Source: DASUAL01 sp035763805
GTDB taxonomy: Bacteria > Gemmatimonadota > Gemmatimonadetes > Gemmatimonadales > GWC2-71-9
Direction: 5' to 3'
Assembly (NCBI GenBank): GCA_035763805.1
Contig: DASUAL010000054.1
Location: forward strand, 17,011-81,010
DNA length: 64,000 nt
In this document: positions 33,212-40,045 of the stretch, in pieces
How positions within the stretch are numbered: position 1 is the first letter of the stretch
Layout of the letters: each line of letters begins with the position of its first letter
The notes under the pieces: model-generated
What the model was told of the DNA's origin: nothing
What the model saw: the letters and a program-made list of their open reading frames with translations, nothing else
Database searches by the model: none
Program-made: the position numbers and the translations under genes

Positions 33212-34343
33212 CTTGCGGCCGGACGCGCTGTTCGGCAGGGCCGACGATACCGGCCTGCCGCAGCGGCTCATGCGGGCCTCCGGCTGCCGTGCGTGGGATG
33301 CAAGCGGCCGCGAGTACGTGGATTACCTCATGGCGCTGGGAGCTGTGGCGCTGGGCTACGGGCACCCGGCCGTGAACCGCGCGGCCGAGGAGGCGATCGC
33401 CGCCGGGGCTGTGGGCCCCCTCCCACCGGTGCTCGAAGAGGAGCTCGCCGAGGCCCTGTGCCGCCGCATTCCATGGATCGAGCGCGTGCGATTTCTCAAG
33501 ACTGGCGCGGAAGCGGTGGCCGCCGCGGTTCGGCTGGCGCGCGTCGCGACGGGCCGCGAGCGTGCGCTGGGCTGCGGGTATCACGGGTGGCTCGACTGGT
33601 GTCAGGGCGCAGAGGGCGTGCCCGGCGCGACCCGCACGTTGTATGCCGAGCTTCCGTTCAACGACTCCGAGCGCACGCGCGAGCTCATCCGCGAAGCGGG
33701 CGACCGACTCGCGGTCGTCGTCGTAGAGCCGCTGGTCGTGGTGGAGCCGACCCGCGAATGGCTCGAGGTGCTTCGGGCGGAGACCCGGCGCGTCGGCGCA
33801 GTGCTCGTGTTCGACGAGATCAAGACTGCGTTCCGCCTGGCCGTCGGCGGAGCCGCGGAGCGCTACGGCGTTCGCCCCGATCTCGTGGTGCTCGGCAAGG
33901 CGCTCGCGAACGGGTTCCCGCTCGCCGTCGTCGGGGGTCGTGCGGACGTGATGGCCGCGGCGTCGCGCACCTGGATCTCGTCGACGCTGGCCACCGAGAG
34001 CGTCGCGCTGGCGGCCGCCAAGGCGACCCTCGAGGTGATCGAGCGGGACAACGTCTGCGCCCACCTCCACCGTATCGGAACGCGGCTGCTGCACGGCCTG
34101 CACCGCCTCCAAGGCGAGCATGCCGCCTTCGTCACGGCGGTCGGCGGAGTCGCCGAGATGTGTTTCCTGCACTTTGCGAGCGAGCACGTCTCGCGCGACG
34201 TGGCGCGGGGCTGCGCGGGGCGGGGGGTGCTGTTCAAGCGGACGGCGTATAACTTCGTGTCCCTGGCGCACGATGAGGCAGTGGTGGACCGGACGCTGGA
34301 CGTACTGGAACTGGTGCTGAGAGACCTGGCTGCTCAGCCGTAG
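33171..34343 (+). CDS. PLP-dependent class III aminotransferase, glutamate-1-semialdehyde aminomutase-like
   Basis: A 390-residue fold-type I PLP enzyme. It shows YVDYLMALGAVALGYGHPAV, the KTGAEAVAAAVRLAR segment, GYHGWLDWCQG, FDEIKTAFRLAVGGAAERYGV and LGKALANGFP, where the Lys should bind PLP. These match the HemL-like group. The unusual STLATESVALAAAKATLEVIE segment and the absence of tetrapyrrole genes nearby suggest a paralogue acting on another amine in secondary metabolism. The GTG at 33171 lies inside the methyltransferase gene (41-base overlap), and the last base abuts the kinase gene. Confidence 0.82.
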   Translation: MNDWRVPGFTSTASLRPDALFGRADDTGLPQRLMRASGCRAWDASGREYVDYLMALGAVALGYGHPAVNRAAEEAIAAGAVGPLPPVLEEELAEALCRRIPWIERVRFLKTGAEAVAAAVRLARVATGRERALGCGYHGWLDWCQGAEGVPGATRTLYAELPFNDSERTRELIREAGDRLAVVVVEPLVVVEPTREWLEVLRAETRRVGAVLVFDEIKTAFRLAVGGAAERYGVRPDLVVLGKALANGFPLAVVGGRADVMAAASRTWISSTLATESVALAAAKATLEVIERDNVCAHLHRIGTRLLHGLHRLQGEHAAFVTAVGGVAEMCFLHFASEHVSRDVARGCAGRGVLFKRTAYNFVSLAHDEAVVDRTLDVLELVLRDLAAQP

Positions 34344-35870
34344 GTGGCCCTCATGACTCTCCAGCGCAAGCTGCTTCTCGGTTTCTCCGTCATGGTCCTC
34401 CCCACGTTGCTCGTCGGGGTCCAGGCGATACGAACCAACGCACTGGAGCGTGGGACGCTCGAGGCGCTGGGTCAGCGCCTGGCCCACTCGCGGACGTACG
34501 CGGAAGTGGAAGACGCCATGTTCAACCAGACGCAGGTAGTCTGGCGCTATCTCAGCGGAGATCCCGCGGCCAAGAAGGAGTTCCCGCTCACCGAGCAGGT
34601 GGTGGCCTACTGGCTGGATCGGTGGGCGGCGGGGCTTCCTTCCAGCGACGTCAAGCTCGCGGACGACGTCCGCGAGATCGAACGCGACATTCGAGCCGTC
34701 GCGGGTCGCGTCTTCAAGCTGTACGATTCCGGGCAGCGCGCGGCGGCTTACGTCACCGCGCGGCAGGAGCTCGTGGAGCGCCTGCAGCCGGCCCTGGCCG
34801 GCGTGAACCGCGAGATCTACCGCCAGGCCCGCGAGTTCAGCGTCCAGCGCGCCCTCGCCCAGGTGGAAGGCATCGTAGAGGCGGAGCGTCGCATTCTGTG
34901 GGCCATCATCGTAAGCGCGTTGATCGCCGGCCTGGTGGCGTCGTGGCTCATCTCCCGGAGTCTCGCTCGCCCGCTCAACGAGCTGCGGCAGGCGATGACC
35001 GTCGTTGGGGGGGGTGACCTGGCGCACCTGATCGAGCCGCGCTCCCGGGACGAGATCGGCGACCTCGCTTGCGCCTTCGCGCAGATGACGGACAAACTGC
35101 GCCAATCCCGAGCGCAACTGGTGCAATCCGAGAAGCTGGCCTCCATCGGACAGATGGCCGCGGCTGTGGCCCATGGGCTGCGGAACCCGCTCGCGAGCCT
35201 GCGCGCGGCCGCTCAGCTCGCCCAGCGCCGGGTCGAGGGCCCGGCCGCGCGCGAGCAGTTGAACGCCATCGTCGAGCAAGTCGATCGGCTCGATCTCAGG
35301 ATTGCCCACTTGTTGACGTTCTCCCGGCCCGCTCCCTTTCACCCGCTCCGGGAGAGCGCGCGGGCGCTCGTGGAGGGCGCGCTCTCGGGCTTCTCGGAGC
35401 TGCTGCGCCAGCGTCGCGTCGAGCTGGCCGTGAGCTTTGCGCCGGAGCTCCCTGAGGTACGGGTCGACCCCATGCGGCTGGAGCAGGCGTTGACCGAGAT
35501 CGTGTCGAACGCGCTCGATGCCATGCCCCCCCCCGAGGGCGGGCGGCTCGAGATCGGGATCACGGCCCGCGGCGAGGGTGGCGCAGACGGCGTCCTCCTC
35601 GAGATCACCGATAGTGGCCGCGGTATTCCCCCGGAGATCCTACCCAATCTGTGCGAGCCCTTCTTCACGACGCGACCCGAAGGGACGGGTCTCGGACTCG
35701 CGATCGCCAAACGCTACGTCGAGGAGGCTGGTGGCCGGTTGGAGATCGCCAGCGTGGTCGGCCGCGGTACAACCGTTCGCATCTGGCTGCCGGTTACGAG
35801 CGGCGAGGCCGCCCCCGCTCCGGCCGTTCCGTCCCGGGCGACCCCCCCCCCGGCGCGCGATCTTGCATGA
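34344..35870 (+). CDS. sensor histidine kinase, partner of the sigma-54 regulator
   Basis: A 508-residue kinase. A first membrane helix (LLLGFSVMVLPTLLVGVQA) is followed by a periplasmic helical sensor (about 35-185), a second helix (IIVSALIAGLVASWLI), a HAMP domain and the dimerisation helix MAAAVAHGLRNPLASL with the phospho-His. The ATPase domain has IVSNALDAMP, DSGRGIPPEI and EPFFTTRPEGTGLGLAI. This is the layout of NtrY/ZraS-like sensors that act on sigma-54 regulators. The GTG at 34344 follows the upstream stop directly. The stop overlaps the regulator gene (ATGA). Poly-C tracts of 9 and 10 bases lie near 35525-35533 and 35842-35851. Confidence 0.9.
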   Translation: MALMTLQRKLLLGFSVMVLPTLLVGVQAIRTNALERGTLEALGQRLAHSRTYAEVEDAMFNQTQVVWRYLSGDPAAKKEFPLTEQVVAYWLDRWAAGLPSSDVKLADDVREIERDIRAVAGRVFKLYDSGQRAAAYVTARQELVERLQPALAGVNREIYRQAREFSVQRALAQVEGIVEAERRILWAIIVSALIAGLVASWLISRSLARPLNELRQAMTVVGGGDLAHLIEPRSRDEIGDLACAFAQMTDKLRQSRAQLVQSEKLASIGQMAAAVAHGLRNPLASLRAAAQLAQRRVEGPAAREQLNAIVEQVDRLDLRIAHLLTFSRPAPFHPLRESARALVEGALSGFSELLRQRRVELAVSFAPELPEVRVDPMRLEQALTEIVSNALDAMPPPEGGRLEIGITARGEGGADGVLLEITDSGRGIPPEILPNLCEPFFTTRPEGTGLGLAIAKRYVEEAGGRLEIASVVGRGTTVRIWLPVTSGEAAPAPAVPSRATPPPARDLA

Positions 35871-37288
35871 GCGGCTCGACGGTCCTGATCGTCGACGACG
35901 AGCAGACACTAGCGCGGTCTGCCAAGGCTTTCCTGGCCGACCACGGCTATGAGGCGGAGGTGGCGAGCAGTGCGGAGAAGGCGCTCGAGCTTCTCGAAAG
36001 CCTGCAGCCGGACGTCGTCTTCGCCGACGTCCGGCTTCCCGGAATGAGCGGCGTCGAGCTCCTGAAGCGCATCCGCGCGTTCGATCCCGTGATCCCGGTC
36101 ATCATGCTGACGGCCTACGGCTCGATCGAGGGTGCTGTGGAGGCCGTGAAGCTTGGCGCCTTCGACTACGTGAAGAAGCCAGTCGACCTGGAGGAGCTGA
36201 AGCTCCTGGCGGACCGCGCTCGTGAGAACCGCCGGCTGCAGCGCGAGCTGTCTTATTACCGCCGTCGTGCCACGCGGGACGTCGGGTTCGAGGGGCTGGT
36301 GGGCGAGTCGCAGGCCATTCGGGCAGTGCTCGAGCGCGCGCGCCAGATCGCGGCGCTGGATGAGACGCCGCCCGTGCTCCTCACCGGTGAGACGGGCACG
36401 GGTAAGGGCCTTCTGGCCCGCGCCATCCACGCGTCGGGTCCTCGCGCCATGAGGCCGTTCATCGAGGTCAACTGTACGGCCTTGCCGGCCACGCTCATGG
36501 AGGCCGAGCTGTTCGGCTACGAACGCGGCGCGTTCACCGACGCCAAGGAATCCAAGCCCGGTCTGGTCGAGGCCGGTGAGGGCGGATTCCTCTTCCTCGA
36601 CGAGATCGGCGACGTCGATCTTTCGGTGCAGGGGAAGCTGCTCGGGGCGATCGAGGAGCGTGCCGTGCGGCGCGTAGGCAGCGTCCGCGAGCGCAAGATC
36701 GACGTCCGCATCATCGCCGCGACCAACCGCGATCTCGAGCGCGAGGTGCGTCAGGAGCGATTCCGCAAGGATCTCTACTTCCGCCTGGCGGTGATCGTGC
36801 TCGACGTGCCGCCCCTGCGCGAGCGCGGAGCCGACGTGCTGCTGCTCGCCGAGCATTTCCTCCGGGCGTTCAATGCCAAGTATGGGAAGGTGGTCCGGGA
36901 GATCAGCCCGACGGCGCAGGACCTGATGCGCTCCTACCCGTGGCCCGGCAACGTCCGCGAGCTGAGCCACGTCATCGAGCGGGCCGTCCTGTGGAGTCGG
37001 GGTCCCGCGCTGGACGTCGAGCACCTTTCGCTGACAAGCCCCCTCGGCGCCGGCTCTGCCGACGAGGCGCTGCCGCTGAGGGACACCGTATCCGAGGGCG
37101 AGGCGGGAGCGGCGGCCGCTCGAGGCGCGCTGCCGTCGCAAGGCGTCGACCTGGCTCGCTGGGAAAAGTCGATCATCGAGCAAGCGATGCGCGAGGCCGG
37201 CGGCAACCAGACCAAGGCGGCGCAACGTCTCGGCATTTCGCGGGACACGCTGCGGTACCGACTCAAGAAATTCGGCCTGCACCCGTGA
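35867..37288 (+). CDS. sigma-54-dependent response regulator (NtrC family)
   Basis: A 473-residue activator. The receiver domain has D10, D11 and phospho-acceptor D54 (FADVRLPGMSG). The AAA+ domain (about 145-380) has TGETGTGKG, the sigma-54 contact loop GAFTDA (usual GAFTGA, last Gly changed to Asp), FLFLDEIGD and ATNRDLE. The C-terminal Fis-type helix-turn-helix is AAQRLGISRDTLRYRLKKFG. The ATG at 35867 overlaps the sensor kinase stop. The next promoter downstream, 140 bases after its stop, is a near-consensus sigma-54 promoter for the PQQ operon, so that operon is its obvious target. Confidence 0.93.
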   Translation: MSGSTVLIVDDEQTLARSAKAFLADHGYEAEVASSAEKALELLESLQPDVVFADVRLPGMSGVELLKRIRAFDPVIPVIMLTAYGSIEGAVEAVKLGAFDYVKKPVDLEELKLLADRARENRRLQRELSYYRRRATRDVGFEGLVGESQAIRAVLERARQIAALDETPPVLLTGETGTGKGLLARAIHASGPRAMRPFIEVNCTALPATLMEAELFGYERGAFTDAKESKPGLVEAGEGGFLFLDEIGDVDLSVQGKLLGAIEERAVRRVGSVRERKIDVRIIAATNRDLEREVRQERFRKDLYFRLAVIVLDVPPLRERGADVLLLAEHFLRAFNAKYGKVVREISPTAQDLMRSYPWPGNVRELSHVIERAVLWSRGPALDVEHLSLTSPLGAGSADEALPLRDTVSEGEAGAAAARGALPSQGVDLARWEKSIIEQAMREAGGNQTKAAQRLGISRDTLRYRLKKFGLHP

Positions 37289-37293
37289 TCGCT

Positions 37294-37340
37294 TTGGGTG
37301 CCTACACCCACAGTTGGGTGAAAAGCCTCATTGCACCCAC
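37294..37340. promoter_or_regulatory. phased TGGGTG/CACCCA half-sites, probable activator binding region
   Basis: TGGGTG starts at 37295 and 37315, and CACCCA at 37305 and 37334. The first three are spaced exactly 10 bases apart, and the fourth nearly two helical turns further on. They lie about 110-160 bases upstream of the predicted transcription start, the usual distance for NtrC-type enhancers. The first pair could also form a short hairpin, but no T-run follows. Confidence 0.6.
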
Positions 37341-37428
37341 TCTGCGTTCGCAAAATCGCGCCGGCGACTCTGCAGGACAAATAACGCGATCGCAAAGGGT
37401 TGTGACGTTCGAATGCCAGCGACGAGGC

Positions 37429-37445
37429 TTGGCACGGACTCTGCA
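37429..37445 (+). promoter_or_regulatory. sigma-54 (RpoN) promoter of pqqA
   Basis: TTGGCACGGACTCTGCA matches the -24/-12 consensus TTGGCACG-N4-TTGCA with a single mismatch (C for the first T of the -12 block). The invariant GG and GC dinucleotides have the correct 12-base register. Transcription should start near 37455, about 43 bases before the pqqA ATG. The sigma-54 regulator gene is immediately upstream. Confidence 0.8.
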
Positions 37446-37497
37446 AACGCTGCCCCTGTGCAGTGGTTGATCAACCAAAGCTCCTGGAGGTTCTCAC

Positions 37498-37572
37498 ATG
37501 TCGTGGACCAAGCCTGAATTCGAGGTCGTCGAGCTGGGGATGGAAGTCGGCGCCTACGCCGGCACGGCGTGA
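37498..37572 (+). CDS. pqqA: PqqA, precursor peptide of pyrroloquinoline quinone
   Basis: A 24-residue peptide, MSWTKPEFEVVELGMEVGAY then AGTA. WTKPEF is the family's N-terminal signature. Glu16 and Tyr20 (EVGAY) are the conserved pair that PqqE cross-links to make the PQQ skeleton. A TGGAGG ribosome site lies 8 bases before the ATG. It is the first gene of pqqABCD, transcribed from the sigma-54 promoter at 37429-37445. A strong hairpin follows, so this peptide is probably made in excess over the enzymes. Confidence 0.93.
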   Translation: MSWTKPEFEVVELGMEVGAYAGTA

Positions 37573-37594
37573 GCTAGCTGGCAGGTCCGACCGA

Positions 37595-37626
37595 GGGGCC
37601 GGGTGACGAACCCGGCCCCTTTTCTT
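37595..37626 (+). terminator. intrinsic terminator/attenuator between pqqA and pqqB
   Basis: A perfect 10-base-pair stem, GGGGCCGGGT (37595-37604) with ACCCGGCCCC (37610-37619), closes a 5-base loop and is followed by TTTTCTT. It lies between pqqA and pqqB, only 3 bases before the pqqB start. It should end most transcripts after pqqA and let a fraction read through. Confidence 0.85.
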
Positions 37627-37628
37627 CC

Positions 37629-38534
37629 GTGCGAGTCATCATCCTCGGATCGGCGGCGGGCGGCGGCTTGCCGCAGTGGAACTGCGGCTGCCGCAACTGT
37701 CAGAACGCCCGCGCCGGAGGTCCCGGCCGCACACAGTCGTCCGTCGCCGTGAGCGCGGACGGTGCGCGCTGGATCCTGCTCAACGCGTCGCCCGACGTAC
37801 GGACGCAGCTCGCCGCGCGACAGGACCTGTGGCCGCGCGGGCCGCGTGGCACGCCGATCAGCGCCGTGGTCTGCACTGACGGCGAGATCGACCACACGCT
37901 GGGCCTCCTGTTGCTGCGCGAAGCGAGCGAGCGGCTTCCGGTGTACGCGCCTGGGGGCGTGGCTGGACTGCTCGACGGCGACTGGCCCGTGTTCCGTGTC
38001 CTCGCTGCATATGCTGGTGTCGAGTCACGGACGCTCCCAGACGGGCAAGCGGTCTTGCTGGCCGACTTGTCGGGCGCAGGACTCGGGATCGTATGCACCG
38101 CCGTGCCCGTGGCGCGCCGTCCGCCGCGCTATGCTCGCTCGACACCGGCCGCGACGTTCGACGTCGGGCTGCGGATCGTCGATGAGCGGACCGGCAGCAC
38201 GTTCGCCTATATTCCGACCGCGGGCGCGGTGGACGAGGCGGTCAGGGCAGTCGCAACGGGGGCCGACCTGCTGTGCTTCGACGGCACGTTTTGGTCGGAC
38301 GGCGAGCTGCAGGCGGCGGGCGCCGCTGCGCCGACGGCCCGAGAGATGGGACACCTCCGGATCGGCGGTCCCGGGGGCAGCCTGGAATCACTGCCGCGCC
38401 TGGGGGCGGAGCGCACCGTGCTCGTGCACATCAACAACACCAATCCGATCCTGTGCCGCACGTCGGCCGAGCGGGCCCAGGTCGAAGCGGCCGGAATCGT
38501 CGTGGGGGACGACGGGATGGAGTTCGAGCTGTGA
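37629..38534 (+). CDS. pqqB: PqqB, PQQ biosynthesis metallo-lactamase-fold protein
   Basis: A 301-residue beta-lactamase-fold protein. It begins VIILGSAAGGGLPQWNCGCRNC, with the PqqB-specific cysteines C19, C21 and C24 that hold structural zinc. Further PqqB segments are LLNASPDVRTQL, VVCTDGEIDHTLGLLLLRE, CFDGTFWSDGE, MGHLRIGGPGGSL and VHINNTNPIL. It is an iron-dependent hydroxylase acting on the tyrosine-derived intermediate in PQQ synthesis. The start is GTG 37629, right after the terminator T-run. Its stop overlaps the pqqC start (GTGA). Confidence 0.93.
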   Translation: MRVIILGSAAGGGLPQWNCGCRNCQNARAGGPGRTQSSVAVSADGARWILLNASPDVRTQLAARQDLWPRGPRGTPISAVVCTDGEIDHTLGLLLLREASERLPVYAPGGVAGLLDGDWPVFRVLAAYAGVESRTLPDGQAVLLADLSGAGLGIVCTAVPVARRPPRYARSTPAATFDVGLRIVDERTGSTFAYIPTAGAVDEAVRAVATGADLLCFDGTFWSDGELQAAGAAAPTAREMGHLRIGGPGGSLESLPRLGAERTVLVHINNTNPILCRTSAERAQVEAAGIVVGDDGMEFEL

Positions 38535-39265
38535 CGGCGGCGACGTCGCCCGCCGGCCACGATGCTGTTCCGTGGCCGAAGGACGAGCTGGTCCGCTGCC
38601 TGCGGGGCGTGCTCGAGCGGCGCTACCACCATCTCCATCCGTTCAACCAGCGGATGCACCGCGGCGAGCTGTCTCGCGCTGAGCTGCAGCTCTGGGTCGC
38701 GAACCGCTTCTACTATCAGGTCAACATTCCGGTCAAGGACGCGTTGATCCTGTCGAACTGTCCGGATCCCGAGGTTCGCCGGAAATGGATCCAGCGCATC
38801 ATCGACCACGACGGGCGGCAGGAAGGGGACGGCGGGATCGAGGCGTGGCTGCGGCTGGCAGAGGCCATGGGGGTGAGCCGCGACGAGATGGTGGGCCATT
38901 GCCGGCTCTTGCCCGGCGTGCGCTTCGCCGTGGACGCTTACGTGGACTTCTGCCGCACGAAACCTTGGCTCGAGGCCGTGGCGGCGTCGCTCACCGAGCT
39001 GTTCGCGCCGCTCATCGTCAAGGAGCGGCTTGCGGCGATGCTGAGCCACTACCCGTGGGTCGATCCAGAAGGGCTCCAGTACTTCCGGAACCGCCTCTCC
39101 CAGGCGCCGCGCGATGCCGAGCACGCCCTGGCGCTCGTCACCGAGCGCTTGCGCACGCGCGTCGAGCAGCAGCGTGCGGTGGCGGCGCTCGAGTTCAAGT
39201 GCGATGTACTCTGGTGCCTTCTCGATGCGGTCGAGCGGGGGCCGATTCCCGGGACCGGGACGTGA
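38531..39265 (+). CDS. pqqC: PqqC, PQQ synthase
   Basis: A 244-residue helical oxidase catalysing the last step of PQQ synthesis, a cofactor-free eight-electron oxidation and ring closure. Diagnostic segments are RYHHLHPFNQRMHRGELSRAELQLWVANRFYYQ, NIPVKDALILSNCPDPEVRRKWIQRIIDHDG, SHYPWVDPEGLQYFRNRL and EFKCDVLWCLLDA. Length and order match the family. The GTG at 38531 overlaps the pqqB stop, and its own stop overlaps the pqqD start (GTGA both times). Confidence 0.94.
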   Translation: MTAATSPAGHDAVPWPKDELVRCLRGVLERRYHHLHPFNQRMHRGELSRAELQLWVANRFYYQVNIPVKDALILSNCPDPEVRRKWIQRIIDHDGRQEGDGGIEAWLRLAEAMGVSRDEMVGHCRLLPGVRFAVDAYVDFCRTKPWLEAVAASLTELFAPLIVKERLAAMLSHYPWVDPEGLQYFRNRLSQAPRDAEHALALVTERLRTRVEQQRAVAALEFKCDVLWCLLDAVERGPIPGTGT

Positions 39266-39540
39266 CGCCGATAAGCGCGGACGCGGTGCCGCGCATCGCG
39301 CCCAAAGCGCGGCTCGAGTGGGACGAAGCGCGCGGGCGCCACGTCCTGCTCTATCCGGAGGGGCTCGTGGCGTTGAACGCAACCGGCGTCGAGATCCTGA
39401 AGCTGTGCGACGGGACGCAAGCCGTCACAGGGATAGTCGCGACGCTGAGGCGGCGCTACGACACGGCGGGAATCGACCGAGATGTCGCCGCCTTCCTGGA
39501 CGGGCTGGCGGCGAAGGGGTTGGTGATCTGGGGGACCTGA
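39262..39540 (+). CDS. pqqD: PqqD, PqqA peptide chaperone
   Basis: A 92-residue RiPP-recognition protein. RLEWDEARGRHVLLYPEGLVALNATGVEILKLCDG is the canonical PqqD core, and the rest is the helical dimer part. It binds the PqqA peptide and presents it to PqqE. The GTG at 39262 overlaps the pqqC stop. The usual next gene, pqqE, is not directly downstream: a convergent Fur-family gene lies between them, one base after this stop. Confidence 0.93.
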   Translation: MTPISADAVPRIAPKARLEWDEARGRHVLLYPEGLVALNATGVEILKLCDGTQAVTGIVATLRRRYDTAGIDRDVAAFLDGLAAKGLVIWGT

Positions 39541-39990
39541 CTAGCGCGCCCGGCGGCGCGGGCCGCGGCGCTGCTCGGCGCGCTCCGCCTTCTTCAGACA
39601 GGCGGGACAGCGGCCGCGCAGCTCGACATCGACGCGCTCCACCGTCCACCCCGGTGCCGACGACTGAAAGTGCTGGACCAGCGCCTGGCCATCGGCGGCG
39701 ATGTCGAGAATGGCCCCGCAGTCGGCGCACACCATGTGCCCGTGGTCTTCGAGGTGGGCGTCGAAACGGCTCACCCCGCCGAACATCCGCTCTCGCAGCT
39801 GTCCGTCGGCGACGAGACGCCGCAGGTTGCGGTACACGGTCGTGAGGCTGATGGTGGGAACGCTCGAGCGGGCACGCATGAACACGGCGTCTGCCGTCGG
39901 GTGCTCCGCAGTCCGCCGGACGAGGTCGAGGATGAGCTCGCGATGAGTCGATTCGATCCGCTTCTGCATACATGCCTGCCGCGCCAACAT
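39541..39990 (-). CDS. Fur/PerR-family metalloregulator
   Basis: A 149-residue repressor. The winged helix contains ISLTTVYRNLRRLVADGQL. The regulatory metal region is FDAHLEDHGHMVCADCG, and the structural zinc site is C88/C91 with C128/C131, as in PerR and Fur. The C-terminal tail is very basic. ATG 39990 is preceded by GGGGAG at good spacing; ATG 39969 is an alternative. The gene is convergent to pqqD and divergent from pqqE, with about 55 bases to the pqqE start. It could therefore control pqqE as well as itself in response to iron, zinc, manganese or peroxide. Confidence 0.87.
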   Translation of the reverse strand: MLARQACMQKRIESTHRELILDLVRRTAEHPTADAVFMRARSSVPTISLTTVYRNLRRLVADGQLRERMFGGVSRFDAHLEDHGHMVCADCGAILDIAADGQALVQHFQSSAPGWTVERVDVELRGRCPACLKKAERAEQRRGPRRRAR

Positions 39991-40012
39991 ATAGCGTCTC
40001 CCCGGGCCGCGC

Positions 40013-40022
40013 GCAACGTTGC
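40013..40022. promoter_or_regulatory. GCAACGTTGC palindrome between fur-like gene and pqqE
   Basis: A perfect 10-base palindrome lies midway in the divergent region of the Fur-family gene and pqqE. It is not the classical AT-rich Fur box. It may be the operator for the local regulator or may be chance. Confidence 0.3.
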
Positions 40023-40045
40023 CCGAGGGTGATATTGAGGACTCG

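Noticed and set aside
37294..37310. TTGGGTG-CCTA-CACCCA as a transcription terminator of the regulator gene
   Set aside because: The stem is short, no T-run follows and the half-sites repeat at 10-base steps, which fits protein binding better. A weak terminator role is not excluded.
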